Shown: positions 55,825 to 64,000 of the stretch, in pieces
Numbering within the stretch: position 1 is the first letter of the stretch
Layout of the letters: each line of letters starts with the position of its first letter
Assembly (NCBI GenBank): GCA_964503125.1
Contig: CAZCZE010000026.1
Span: forward strand, 111,104 to 175,103
Reading direction: 5' to 3'
Source: FEN-1219 sp964503125
Lineage (GTDB): Bacteria; Pseudomonadota; Gammaproteobacteria; Steroidobacterales; Rariloculaceae
DNA: 64,000 nt
Notes under the pieces: generated by a model
Database searches by the model: none
What the model was told of the DNA's origin: nothing
Seen by the model: the letters and a program-made list of their open reading frames with translations, nothing else
Translations under genes and position numbers: made by a program

Positions 55825-58296
55825 TCAATTGTGATTGCCGGAGAGCATGCTGCAAAGGCGCAGCAGGTCGGCGAAGATGCCGCCCGCCGTGACGGCCGGC
55901 CCGGCGCCCGGGCCACGGATGATGAGCGGGTTGTCGCAATAACGGCCCGTCACGAACTGCACGATGTTGTCCGTGAGGCTGATGTTGGCGAACGGGTGCT
56001 GCGGCGCAAACGACTCGAGCCCGACCTTGGCCTTGCCTACCTGGACGTCGATCGCCGCCACGTAACGCAGCACCTGCCCGGCGCGGCGCGCGGCGGAGAC
56101 ACGCTCGGCCATCGGCGCGTCGAAATCCGGCAGGCGTTTCAAAAACTCCTCGACCGAGGCTCTACCGAGCGCGGGCGGCACCAGGCTCTCGACGGCGATG
56201 TCGTCGAGCTCGAGCGCGAGCCCGGCCTCGCGCGCGAGGATCACGGCCTTGCGGGCCACGTCCTTGCCCGACAGATCGTCGCGCGGATCGGGCTCGGTGT
56301 AACCCTTAGTCCTAGCGTCGCGCACGATCTCGGAGAACGGCCGCGTGCCGTCGAAGAGGTTGAACAGATAGGCGAGCGTGCCCGAGAAGATGCCGCTGAT
56401 GTTGCGAATCTCGTCGCCCGTGGCGACGAGGTCCTTGAGCGTATGGATCACGGGCAGGCCCGCACCGACGGTCGCCTCGTAGAGGAAATGCGTTCGCGAG
56501 CCGCCGCTCAGCTTGAGCGTCTGGTAGTAGGCCATCGGCCCGCTGTGCGCGCGCTTGTTCGGCGTGATGATGTGAATGCCGCGCTCGAGCCATTCCACGT
56601 ACCGATCGGCCACCTCTTGGTTGGCCGTGCAGTCGATGAGCACGGCGTGCGGCAGATAGTCCGCTTGCACGTGCGCGACGAGCTTGTCGACGTCCATGGG
56701 CACGCCGTTGCCGAGATTGGCGCGCCACCGGCCGAGATCGAGGCGCTGCTCGTCGAGCAGCATGCGCTTGCTGCTGCCGATCGCGCGCACGCGCAAATCC
56801 AGGTTGAATTTGTCGCGCAACGCGGGTGCCGCGCGCGCCAGCTGATCGAGCAACGTGCCGCCGACGAGCCCGGGGCCGAGCAAGCCGATCGACACCGTCT
56901 TGGCCGAGAGGTAGAAACTGCTGTGCACCGCGCGAATCGCGCGCGTCATGTCCTTGGCGTCGATGACCGCGGAGATGTTGCGCTCGGATGCGCCTTGAGC
57001 GATGGCGCGCACGTTGATGCCGGCCGAGCCCAAGGTGCCGAAGAACCGTCCTGCGCTGCCCGGCATGCCGGCCATGTCGTCGCCGACGACCGCGACGATC
57101 GCGCAGCCTTTCGTGACGCCGACGCGCTGCACCTGCCCTTCGCCGAGCTCGACGGCGAACGCGCGCTCGACGACGGTGCGGACCTGGTCGGCCGTGTCCT
57201 CGCGCACGGCGAAGCAGATCGAGTGCTCCGAGCTGCCCTGCGAGATCAGCATGACCGACACGCCCGCCTCGCGCAGGGCGCCGAACAGGCGATCGGCCGT
57301 GCCGGGAACACCGATCATGCCCGCGCCCTCGAGGTTCACGAGCGCGACCTTGTCGATGCCGCTGATGCCCTTGACGGCCGCGGCGCGCGAGCCCGACGAC
57401 GTCGAAATCTTCGTGCCGGGATGCGTCGGGTTGAAGGTGTTACGGATCCACAGCGGAATGCCGCGGCCGACAGCGGGCGCCATCGTCTGCGGATGGATGA
57501 CCTTGGCGCCGAAATATGCGAGCTCCATGGCTTCGCTGTAGGACATCTCGTCGATGATCGTCGCCTCGGGCACCTGGCGCGGATCGCCGCTCATGACGCC
57601 GTCGACGTCCGTCCAGATGTGCACCTCGTCGGCGTCGAGCAGCGCGCCGAAGATCGACGCCGAGTAGTCGCTGCCGTTGCGGCCGAGCGTCGTCGGCAGG
57701 CCGTCCTTGTCGGACGCGACGAAGCCCGTGATGACCACGATGCCGCAGAAGCCCGGCGGCAACGCGGCCTTGAGCTTGGGCCGCGACAGGTCCCAGGCCG
57801 TCACGGGCCCCATCTCGGTGTGCTCGATGACGAGCACGTCGCGGGCGTTCAAGAACAGCACGTCGTGCGACTTGCCGAGCGTCTGCTTGAAAAACGCGGC
57901 GATCTGCCGCGCCGACCAGATCTCGCCGTACCCGGCCACGAGATCGCGGCTGCGGTTCGACGCCGAGCGCACGAGCGTCAACGCCTTCAAAATCGAATCG
58001 ATGTCGGCGAGATCCTTGTCGAACTCGGCCATGACGGTCTTCGCGGCCGCGGCGTCGAGCAGCTCGAGGTTGGCTTTCTCATGACGAGCGCGCAGCGCCT
58101 CGAGCGTGGGCTCGACGGGCTGGCGCTTCGAGGCTTTGTCCACGAGCCCGAGCAGATCGTCCGTGACACCCTTCATCGCCGAGACGACGACGGCCAGATG
58201 ACCGCGCCGCTGGCCGCCGATGATGTCGGCCACGCGGCGAATACAACTCGCGTCGGCAACACTCGTGCCGCCGAACTTGTGCACGGTCCAAGTCAT
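55825..58296 (-). CDS. thrA: Bifunctional aspartokinase / homoserine dehydrogenase I
   Basis: 823 residues (E. coli ThrA has 820). Aspartokinase domain: KFGGTSVADASCIRRVADII, TLGRNGSDYSASIFGALLDA and VHIWTDVDGVMSGDPRQVPE. Central ACT regulatory pair (AGMIGVPGTADRLFGALREA; AIVAVVGDDMAGMPG) for threonine feedback. The homoserine dehydrogenase domain starts near 460 (IGLLGPGLVGGTLLDQLA), with DCTANQEVADRYVEWL and YLFNLFDGTRPFSEIVRDA. It catalyses steps 1 and 3 from aspartate to threonine. An extended -10 promoter lies 40 nt upstream; the short leader has no room for an attenuator. Confidence 0.97.
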   Translation of the reverse strand: MTWTVHKFGGTSVADASCIRRVADIIGGQRRGHLAVVVSAMKGVTDDLLGLVDKASKRQPVEPTLEALRARHEKANLELLDAAAAKTVMAEFDKDLADIDSILKALTLVRSASNRSRDLVAGYGEIWSARQIAAFFKQTLGKSHDVLFLNARDVLVIEHTEMGPVTAWDLSRPKLKAALPPGFCGIVVITGFVASDKDGLPTTLGRNGSDYSASIFGALLDADEVHIWTDVDGVMSGDPRQVPEATIIDEMSYSEAMELAYFGAKVIHPQTMAPAVGRGIPLWIRNTFNPTHPGTKISTSSGSRAAAVKGISGIDKVALVNLEGAGMIGVPGTADRLFGALREAGVSVMLISQGSSEHSICFAVREDTADQVRTVVERAFAVELGEGQVQRVGVTKGCAIVAVVGDDMAGMPGSAGRFFGTLGSAGINVRAIAQGASERNISAVIDAKDMTRAIRAVHSSFYLSAKTVSIGLLGPGLVGGTLLDQLARAAPALRDKFNLDLRVRAIGSSKRMLLDEQRLDLGRWRANLGNGVPMDVDKLVAHVQADYLPHAVLIDCTANQEVADRYVEWLERGIHIITPNKRAHSGPMAYYQTLKLSGGSRTHFLYEATVGAGLPVIHTLKDLVATGDEIRNISGIFSGTLAYLFNLFDGTRPFSEIVRDARTKGYTEPDPRDDLSGKDVARKAVILAREAGLALELDDIAVESLVPPALGRASVEEFLKRLPDFDAPMAERVSAARRAGQVLRYVAAIDVQVGKAKVGLESFAPQHPFANISLTDNIVQFVTGRYCDNPLIIRGPGAGPAVTAGGIFADLLRLCSMLSGNHN

Positions 58297-58335
58297 GACC
58301 TGAGTACTCTGGGGAAGCGTTTTTTGGCGGCCGCG

Positions 58336-58344
58336 AGCATAGCA
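58336..58344 (-). promoter_or_regulatory. Extended -10 promoter of thrA
   Basis: On the minus strand TGC-TATGCT, 39 nt before the ATG at 58296, with no clear -35 box. The transcript leader would be about 32 nt, too short for a thr-type attenuator leader peptide. It lies in the 99-nt gap after rpe. Confidence 0.5.
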
Positions 58345-58395
58345 GAACGCCCCCCCGCTGCGCGCGCCGCTTGGGTCACGGGCGGGCCGATCCCG

Positions 58396-59067
58396 CTACC
58401 GGCCGCCGGCGATCTCGCGCCGCATGGCGGCGATCGTCGCCGCGTAGTCGGCGGCGCCGAAGATGGCCGAGCCCGCGACGAACGTGTCGGCGCCGGCCGC
58501 CGCGATCCGGCCGATGTTCGCGACTTTGACGCCGCCGTCGACCTCGAGTCGCACGGCCCGACCGGAGCGGTCGATGAACGCACGCGCGGCCGCGATCTTC
58601 GGCAACGTCGATTCGATGAACTGTTGCCCGCCGAAACCGGGATTCACCGACATCAGCAGCACGAGGTCGACCTTGTCGAGCACGTGGTCTAGCCAGGTCA
58701 GCGGCGTGGCGGGATTGAAGACGAGGCCGCCCTTGCAGCCGCTCTCGCTAATGAGCTGCAGCGTGCGGTCGACGTGCTCGCTGGCCTCGGGATGGAAGGT
58801 GATGTAGGTGGCGCCGGCGGCAGCGAAATCCGGAATGATGCGGTCGACGGGCTTGACCATGAGGTGCACGTCGATCGGCGCCTTGACGCCGTGCTTGCGC
58901 AACGCCTCGCAGACGAGCGGCCCGATCGTGAGATTCGGGACGTAGTGGTTGTCCATGACGTCGAAGTGGATGAGGTTCGCCCCCGCCGCGAGCACCGCGT
59001 CGACTTCCTCGCCCAAACGCGCGAAGTCGGCCGACAGAATCGACGGGGCTATCCAACAGTCACGCAT
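58396..59067 (-). CDS. rpe: Ribulose-phosphate 3-epimerase
   Basis: 223 residues. Interconverts ribulose 5-phosphate and xylulose 5-phosphate. TIM-barrel motifs: APSILSADFARLGEEV, IHFDVMDNHYVPNLTIGP, IDVHLMVKPVDR, LLMSVNPGFGGQQFIES, EVDGGVKVANI and GSAIFGAADY, with both catalytic aspartates and the metal histidines present. It sits on the minus strand between the MFS gene and thrA. Confidence 0.97.
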   Translation of the reverse strand: MRDCWIAPSILSADFARLGEEVDAVLAAGANLIHFDVMDNHYVPNLTIGPLVCEALRKHGVKAPIDVHLMVKPVDRIIPDFAAAGATYITFHPEASEHVDRTLQLISESGCKGGLVFNPATPLTWLDHVLDKVDLVLLMSVNPGFGGQQFIESTLPKIAAARAFIDRSGRAVRLEVDGGVKVANIGRIAAAGADTFVAGSAIFGAADYAATIAAMRREIAGGR

Positions 59068-59095
59068 GATTCTTGCTCCGCGCCGCGGCCGGCGC

Positions 59096-60472
59096 TCAAG
59101 CTCGGGCGACCGGCTCGCGGCGGCCCATCACTCTACCCCGCAACGTGATGCTGAGCACCAGGGCCAACGCGCAGGCGACGGCCACCGCGAGCAGCGACTG
59201 CCGATAACCGGGCAAGGCATCGGCCGCGGATCCCACGACGCCGCCGATCATCGCGGCGCCGATGAGCTGCCCGACGCTTAAGGCAAGCGTCAGCATTCCC
59301 TGCCCCGCGCCGCGGCGTCCCTCCCCGGCTTCCTGCAGCACGATGTAGCGCAGCGGCGCGCCGAGCAACGCGGCCATTCCGCAGCCGACGAGCACGCCCG
59401 AGAGATAGAAGTTCTGCCAATCGAGCGGTCGCAGCGCAAACAGCAGCAGGCCGACGACCGTCAACGCGAGCCCGATCTGCACGACGGTGCGCGGCCCTGC
59501 GTGATCGAGCAGCCACCCCGCGAGCGGCGCGGCGACGGCGAGCGTCAGCACGAGCGGCAGCATCGCGAAGCTCGCCGTCGCCGCGTCGACGCCGAAGTTG
59601 CGCACGGCGATGTCGGGCAGGAACACCATGCCGGCTTCGACCGTGCCCGCGGCGAACGCGATCACGGCCACGACGCGCAGCTGCGGCAGGCGCAGCATCG
59701 CGGGGGGCAGCACGGGGTCGGCGGCGCGTTTCTCGACCGACCAGAGCAGCGGCACGAGGATCGCGATGAGCGCGAAGCACGGCCATACGCGTAGCGACTG
59801 CACGCTGGCCGCGAGCTCGCGCGTGTCGAGCTGGCCGATGCCGACGACCAGGCACCCAAGCACGGCGGCGAGCAGTGCGGCGCCGAGCGCGTCGAAGCGC
59901 GGCGGCTCGGAGTGCCGCCGCTGCGGCAGCAGCCGCGCGCCCGCAGCCATGAGCGCAAGCGCGACGGGCACGTTGACGAGGAACAGCCAGCGCCAACTGA
60001 AGGGCAGCAGCAGCCCGCCGAGCACCGGGCCGAGCAGGAATGCGAAGCCGAACACCGCGCCGATGAGACCGAGCGTCCGGCCGCGCCGCTCGAGCGGGAC
60101 GGTTTCGGCGACGACCGCGGCCGCGACGGGCAACAGGCCGCCGGCGCCGAACGCCTGAACCGCACGCCCCGCGAGCAGCAGCGGGAACGACGTCGCCGCC
60201 GCCGCGAGCAGCGAGCCGACCGCGAACACGGCGAGGCTCTCGATGAACACGCGCCGGCGACCGTGCCGATCCGAGCGCTTGCCGAGCAGCGGCGTGCCGA
60301 TGAGGTAGAACAGCACGTAGACGGTGAACGCGGCCGGCAACCAGCGCGCGCCGACGGCAAAGGTGTCCCGAATCGCCGGCAGCGCCGGCCCGACGATGGC
60401 GATGTCGAGCGCCGCGATCAGGACACCGACGAACAGCACGGCGAGCGTGACGGTCTCGCGAGCTCCGGGCAT
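59096..60472 (-). CDS. MFS drug/metabolite exporter (DHA2-like)
   Basis: 458 residues with about 14 hydrophobic helices. Motif C-like and DHA signatures: first helix LAVLFVGVLIAALDIAIVGP, motif A as GTPLLGKRSDRHGRRRVFIE, RAVQAFGAGGLLPVAAAVVA, and motif C FGFAFLLGPVLGG. Similar to multidrug exporters of the EmrB/QacA group. Its ATG directly abuts the TetR stop (TAGATG), so regulator and exporter are cotranscribed. Confidence 0.88.
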   Translation of the reverse strand: MPGARETVTLAVLFVGVLIAALDIAIVGPALPAIRDTFAVGARWLPAAFTVYVLFYLIGTPLLGKRSDRHGRRRVFIESLAVFAVGSLLAAAATSFPLLLAGRAVQAFGAGGLLPVAAAVVAETVPLERRGRTLGLIGAVFGFAFLLGPVLGGLLLPFSWRWLFLVNVPVALALMAAGARLLPQRRHSEPPRFDALGAALLAAVLGCLVVGIGQLDTRELAASVQSLRVWPCFALIAILVPLLWSVEKRAADPVLPPAMLRLPQLRVVAVIAFAAGTVEAGMVFLPDIAVRNFGVDAATASFAMLPLVLTLAVAAPLAGWLLDHAGPRTVVQIGLALTVVGLLLFALRPLDWQNFYLSGVLVGCGMAALLGAPLRYIVLQEAGEGRRGAGQGMLTLALSVGQLIGAAMIGGVVGSAADALPGYRQSLLAVAVACALALVLSITLRGRVMGRREPVARA

Positions 60473-61072
60473 CTAGTGGGCCCGCAACAACAGACCCCGC
60501 AATGCGTCGCGGAACAGGGCCGCCGCGGCCGCGTGGCCATCGTAGACGCGCAGCAGTTGAACCGCGGTCCTCGCAATGACCTTGAGCGAGTACTGCGCGC
60601 TGCCGTTGCGCAGCAGATCGGCCCGCTCGACCGCGAGCAGCAGGTCGAGCAGCGCATCCTGGAGCGCCCGGTGCTGCTTCTCGAAATGCTTGAACGTCTC
60701 CTGGTCGACGAGCGGGATCAACAGCAACCCGTCGCGATGCGTGCACCAGAGCGCCCAGTAGACGTCGACGAGCCCGTCGACGGCTTCGGCAGGCGGCCGC
60801 TCCGCGAGCGCCCGGATCTGGCGCGTCGCCGTGTCGAATATCGGATTAAGTATGCCCTCTAACAGCCCGTATTTGCTGGAAAAGAACTCGTAGAACGTCG
60901 CGCGCGACACGTCCGCCTCTGCGATGAGCTCCGCGACGCTCACAGGCCCGACCCCGCGCGCGGCGAATTGCCGCGCTCCGGCGGCCAGCAGCGAAGCCTT
61001 CATGCGGTCGCGGCGCCGCTGGACGCGCGCAGTGGCGCGGGCTTGGGTATGCCCTGGCGACCTCGATTTCAC
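60473..61072 (-). CDS. TetR family transcriptional regulator
   Basis: 199 residues from GTG 61072. The frame is open upstream, but that part runs through the palindromic element at 61174-61286 and lies before the promoter. TetR-type helix-turn-helix: LLAAGARQFAARGVGPVSVA then ADVSRATFYEFFSSKYGLLE (about 30-70). Ligand-binding domain without recognised specificity. It precedes the MFS exporter with no gap, and its promoter overlaps a palindromic operator candidate, so autoregulation is likely. Confidence 0.88.
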   Translation of the reverse strand: MKSRSPGHTQARATARVQRRRDRMKASLLAAGARQFAARGVGPVSVAELIAEADVSRATFYEFFSSKYGLLEGILNPIFDTATRQIRALAERPPAEAVDGLVDVYWALWCTHRDGLLLIPLVDQETFKHFEKQHRALQDALLDLLLAVERADLLRNGSAQYSLKVIARTAVQLLRVYDGHAAAAALFRDALRGLLLRAH

Positions 61073-61078
61073 GCCGAA

Positions 61079-61106
61079 ATCATACACCGCTGTCTGTTCG
61101 TGAACA
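61079..61106 (-). promoter_or_regulatory. tetR promoter with palindromic operator
   Basis: On the minus strand TATGAT (61084-61079) is 6 nt before the tetR GTG, with a weak GTGTTC -35 at 17 nt spacing. Overlapping the -35/spacer is the palindrome tgttcgtgaaca (61095-61106; 5-bp arms, 2-nt centre), well placed for autorepression. Position again suggests a leaderless mRNA. Confidence 0.55.
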
Positions 61107-61173
61107 CCGGTATCTGCGGGGTAGTTGATCGGGTATCGCAGGCAGTCGGGCCTCGAGGGCCGCGATGACGCAG

Positions 61174-61286
61174 CGGTTGGACCTCGAAGACCCCTCCCGA
61201 GACCGTCGGCGCACAGGGACGTGCGCCGACGAGCCCCAGGGACGGTCTTCCGGCGTGTCTCGGGAGGGGTCTTCGAGGGCCGACCG
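61174..61286. repeat. Palindromic intergenic element, copy 2
   Basis: A 113-bp hairpin: arms 61174-61203 and 61257-61286 pair at 28 of 30 positions (one of the exceptions is a G-T pair) around a 53-nt centre (61204-61256) that differs from copy 1 at only 5 bases. The inner 13 nt of the arms (cccctcccgagac) are the same as in copy 1; the outer 17 nt are unrelated to copy 1 but still self-complementary. It ends 10 nt from the rlmI stop codon and lies upstream of tetR. Confidence 0.85.
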
Positions 61287-61296
61287 CGGAGGAGAA

Positions 61297-62496
61297 CTAG
61301 TGGACGCGGAGAATTAGGCCTTTGAGGTAGTCGGCTTCGGGAAACTCGGTCGCGACAGGGTGATCCGGCGGCTGCGAAAGGCGTTCGAGGATCTGAGCGT
61401 CGCGGCGCGCATCGACGGCCGCGCCCGCGACGATTTTCTGGAACAGGGCGGCATCGACGTGCCCCGAGCACGAGAACGTCGCGAGCACGCCGCCGGGCCG
61501 CACGAGCGCGAGCCCGAGCATGTTGATGTCCTTGTAGCCGCGGCTACCGGCAGGAATCTGGTCGGCGGAGTGGACGAACTTCGGCGGGTCGAGCACGACG
61601 AGGTCGAACTGCGCCCCGCCCTCGCGCAGCACCCGCAGCTCGGCGAAGACATCGGCCGCGACGAAGCGGCAGCGCTCGCGCACGCCGTTCAAGCTCGTCT
61701 CGCGCTCGGCGACTGCCAGCGCCTCGTGCGACGAATCGATGAGCGTTGCGGCGCGCGCGCCGCGCTTCAAGCACGCGATCGCGAAGCCGCCCGTATAAGA
61801 GAAGGCGTCGAGCACGTCGCCGCCGTGCGCGTGCGCGGCTACGCGCAGGCGGTTCTGCTGCTGATCGAGATAGGCGCCCGTTTTTTGCCCGGCGAGGATC
61901 TCGACGAGCGAGCGCACCTCGCCGGCACGCACTTCGATCTCCGCGGGCGGTTCCTCGCCGGCGAGCACGCCGCGCCGCGACGGCAACGCCTCTTTGTGCC
62001 TCGCCCCGCCCTCGGAGCGCTCGTAGATACCGCGCGGAGCGCAGAGCTCGGCGAGCAGCTCGACGAGCGTGGCGCGCCAGGCCTCGGCGCCCGTCGCGAG
62101 CACTTGGCAGACGAGGTAATCGCCGTAGCGATCGACGATAAACCCCGGCAGGCCGTCCGATTCGGCGAAGACGAGCCGGCACGCCGTGTTCGCCTCGTCG
62201 AGAAGCCCCAAGCGCCGGCGCGACTCGACGGCACGAGTGAGGCGCCGCCGGAAGAACGCGGCATCGACGCGCTCACGGGCGTCGAACGTCCAGACGCGCG
62301 CCCGAATCTGCGACGCAGGCGAATAGGCCGCGTACGCGAGGAACTCGCCCGAAGCCGCGGCGAGCTCGATCGTCGCGCCGGGCTTAGGATCGCCGTCGCT
62401 GCGCTCGATCGCGCCCGAGAACACCCACGGATGGCGGCGGCGCAGCGATTTCTCGCGTCCCGGCTTGAGCCAGACCTTGAGATTGGTTTCGGCCAT
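61297..62496 (-). CDS. rlmI: 23S rRNA m5C1962 methyltransferase (RlmI type)
   Basis: 399 residues from ATG 62496 (MAETNLKVWLKPGREKSL); an upstream in-frame start at 62601 would add a non-conserved extension. N-terminal PUA domain (HPWVFSGAIERSDGDPKPG), central RlmI-type domain (ESDGLPGFIVDRYGDYLVCQ, GQKTGAYLDQQQNR), and Rossmann methyltransferase with VLDAFSYTGGFAIACLKRGA and VVLDPPKFVHSADQ. The late CSGHVD cysteine fits the catalytic position. A TAGAAT box (62546-62541) is upstream. Confidence 0.92.
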   Translation of the reverse strand: MAETNLKVWLKPGREKSLRRRHPWVFSGAIERSDGDPKPGATIELAAASGEFLAYAAYSPASQIRARVWTFDARERVDAAFFRRRLTRAVESRRRLGLLDEANTACRLVFAESDGLPGFIVDRYGDYLVCQVLATGAEAWRATLVELLAELCAPRGIYERSEGGARHKEALPSRRGVLAGEEPPAEIEVRAGEVRSLVEILAGQKTGAYLDQQQNRLRVAAHAHGGDVLDAFSYTGGFAIACLKRGARAATLIDSSHEALAVAERETSLNGVRERCRFVAADVFAELRVLREGGAQFDLVVLDPPKFVHSADQIPAGSRGYKDINMLGLALVRPGGVLATFSCSGHVDAALFQKIVAGAAVDARRDAQILERLSQPPDHPVATEFPEADYLKGLILRVH

Positions 62497-62618
62497 CGAC
62501 GGTTCTTCATTCTCGCCGGTCGGGCGCCTCGGTGCGGCGAATTCTAGCGCGACGGCCTCGGGGCGCCGCCCGATCCGGCATAATCGCCGGGGGCACACCA
62601 TCGTTCGGGAGTCGGCAC

Positions 62619-63404
62619 ATGGATCTCGGTCTCAAGGGCAAGAACGCGGCGATCACGGGCTCGAGTCAGGGCATCGGCTACGCCATCGCCACGGCGCTCG
62701 CGAAGGAAGGCTGCAACGTGGCCCTCTCCGCGCGCGGCGCCGAGCGGCTCGCGACGGCCGTCAACGACATGCAACGCCACGGTGTGAAAGCCGTAGGTCT
62801 AGTCGCGGACCTCGCGACCGAGCCCGGCTGCAAGGAATTCGTCGACAAGGCGGCCGCGGAGCTCGGCGGCCTCGACATCCTCGTCAACAACGTCGGCGGC
62901 ATGATTCCCGGCACGCTGGAGAGCCTCACGGCCGAGATGTGGCAGAAGGCGCTCAACGTCAACCTCATGGCCGCCGTCTATGCCACGAAACACGCCCTGC
63001 CCGCGCTCAAGAAGAGCCGCATGGGCCGGATACTCAACGTCTCGGGCGTCACGGGCAAGCAGCTGCTCGCGGGCACGTTCACGACGACGATTCCGAACGC
63101 CGGCATCATCGCGTTCTCGAAGCTCATGGCCGGCGAGCTCGGCAGCCTCGGCATCACGGTCAACAACATCTGTCCGGGCTTCACGAAAGTCGAATCGTGG
63201 GGACCGCGCGCCGAGGCGATGGCGAAGGTGCGCAACGTCACGCCCGATCAGGTGCGCTTAGGGATAGCGAACCAGACGCTGCTCGGCCGGTGGGCCGAGC
63301 CCGAGGAGATCGGCAACGTCGCCGCGTTCTTGGTCTCGGACAAGAACAGCTACATGACGGGCACGACGGTCGAGGTTTGCGGCGGCTTCAACCGCTATAT
63401 TTGA
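62619..63404 (+). CDS. SDR-family oxidoreductase lacking the usual catalytic tyrosine
   Basis: 261 residues from ATG 62619, with a CATAAT box at 62579-62584. Nucleotide-binding ITGSSQGIGYAIA, NNVGG (usually NNAG), serine in ILNVSGVTGKQL and lysine in IIAFSKLMAGE. The position four residues before the lysine, normally tyrosine (Y-x3-K), is isoleucine, so the standard catalytic tetrad is incomplete. PGFTKVESWGPRAEAM and the closing YMTGTTVEVCGGFNRY are typical of the C-terminus. Convergent with the amidohydrolase (10-nt overlap of 3' ends). Confidence 0.88.
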   Translation: MDLGLKGKNAAITGSSQGIGYAIATALAKEGCNVALSARGAERLATAVNDMQRHGVKAVGLVADLATEPGCKEFVDKAAAELGGLDILVNNVGGMIPGTLESLTAEMWQKALNVNLMAAVYATKHALPALKKSRMGRILNVSGVTGKQLLAGTFTTTIPNAGIIAFSKLMAGELGSLGITVNNICPGFTKVESWGPRAEAMAKVRNVTPDQVRLGIANQTLLGRWAEPEEIGNVAAFLVSDKNSYMTGTTVEVCGGFNRYI

Positions 63405-64000
63405 CTCGGCCAGCTCCAGCCGGAGCGACGCCGTAGCTCGGTGAATGCGCGCGCCGCGTCGTCGATGACGTCGGCGACGTCGACGGTCGTCAGGCGCCCG
63501 CCCCGCTTCACGATGCGGCCGTCGATGAGGACCGTGTCGACGTTCGCGGGCTGCGCCGCCTCGACGAGCAGGTGCGCGGGCTCCGTGAGCACGGCGAGAT
63601 TCAAGGCGCGCGTGTCGACCATGATGAGGTCCGCGCGTTTGCCCGGCGTCAGCGAGCCGATGCTGTCGGCCAGGCCCATCGACCGCGCACCCTCGATCGT
63701 CGCGAGCTCGAGCACGCGGCGCGCCGTGAGCCTGAATTCGTTCTGCGCCCGGCCGTTCTCGATGTTCTGAATCGCCTTCATGATCGCGAACATGTCCGCG
63801 TTGCCCGACAGCGCCGGCGTGTCCACGGAAAGCCCGACCCGCACGCCCGCCGCGAGCAGCTCCACCGTCAACGGCATGCCGAATCCGATCCGCATCTCCG
63901 TGTAGGGCGACAGGCTGACCGATGAGCCGCTCGCCGCGAGCGCGTCGATCTCGGCGGAGCTCACGTGAATCGCATGGATGACCTGCACGTCGGCCCCGAG
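63395..64000 (-). CDS. Amidohydrolase / cytosine-deaminase-like enzyme (N-terminus outside window)
   Basis: The C-terminal 201 residues of a metal-dependent amidohydrolase of the TRZ/ATZ group; the frame runs open to base 64000. VIHAIHVSSAEIDALAASGS carries the metal-binding histidine, RVGLSVDTPALSGNADMFA carries the metal aspartate, and the end has SIGSLTPGKRADLIMVDTRA followed by VDTVLIDGRIVKRGG, the composite beta-sandwich. Family members deaminate or dechlorinate heterocycles, or act on guanine and S-adenosylhomocysteine. The substrate cannot be told. Confidence 0.9.
   Translation of the reverse strand, partial: LGADVQVIHAIHVSSAEIDALAASGSSVSLSPYTEMRIGFGMPLTVELLAAGVRVGLSVDTPALSGNADMFAIMKAIQNIENGRAQNEFRLTARRVLELATIEGARSMGLADSIGSLTPGKRADLIMVDTRALNLAVLTEPAHLLVEAAQPANVDTVLIDGRIVKRGGRLTTVDVADVIDDAARAFTELRRRSGWSWPSQI

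Noticed and set aside
55315..58692. A 1125-codon plus-strand open frame opposite thrC/thrA
   Set aside because: Arginine/histidine-rich translation without motifs; it is the antisense shadow of two clear genes in GC-rich DNA.
61073..61471. Long N-terminal extension of the TetR regulator
   Set aside because: It is translation through the palindromic repeat (copy 2) and the end of rlmI, and lies upstream of the promoter.

Overview
The window is high-GC, gene-dense chromosomal DNA from a gammaproteobacterium. The evidence is gene order: uvrC-pgsA-tRNA-Gly; purB followed by a nudJ-like gene and mnmA; fused thrA next to thrC; and a DUF3450/ExbB/ExbD/TonB cluster of the TonB2 type. An environmental lineage (Steroidobacterales- or Woeseia-like) would fit, but this is inference and the species cannot be named from the sequence. 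There are no rRNA genes, recognisable insertion sequences or CRISPR arrays. The mobile DNA I can support is an intein and two copies of a palindromic intergenic element.

Layout. 1-5771 (minus): an energy-transduction operon (DUF3450, TtpC-like ExbB, ExbB, two ExbD, TonB, TPR, then a second DUF3450 cut by the window edge). 6504-8391: an Fsr-like exporter divergent from a stand-alone protein with two PARP-type zinc fingers. 8611-18285: an accessory block of exported proteins of unknown function, with four related secreted proteins, three DUF6152 proteins, a PQQ-type sugar dehydrogenase and an ABC permease without its ATPase. 18606-27722: a PagL-like outer-membrane enzyme, a second large FtsX-type permease, tRNA-Gly, pgsA, uvrC, a class II DAHP synthase, and small exported proteins. 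27726-34613: a PepSY-phoP-phoQ-hrpA operon and a glycine-zipper envelope protein. 34740-41921: housekeeping genes (HAD phosphatase, mazG, NUDIX, fumC, purB, nudJ-like, mnmA). 41989-46197: aconitase A interrupted by an in-frame 517-residue intein. 46207-53922: envelope and metabolic genes (DUF2333, half-size GDT1, methyltransferase, GST, NDH-2, YgjP, TatD). 53919-64000: NERD protein, thrC, thrA, rpe, a TetR-MFS pair, rlmI, an SDR and the end of an amidohydrolase.

The strongest find is the aconitase intein. It sits between two cysteine ligands of the [4Fe-4S] cluster, so the enzyme cannot be completed without splicing, and it carries both LAGLIDADG motifs of a homing endonuclease. Next is a pair of long intergenic hairpins at 16261-16387 and 61174-61286. 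They share a 79-bp core but have outer arms that differ between copies while remaining self-complementary within each copy. Third is the repeated DUF6152/secreted-protein module. Smaller oddities are several start codons only 6-7 nt after a -10 box (candidate leaderless genes), a thr operon without thrB, an SDR with a signal peptide, an SDR lacking the catalytic tyrosine, and a PQQ dehydrogenase lacking its usual active-site motif.
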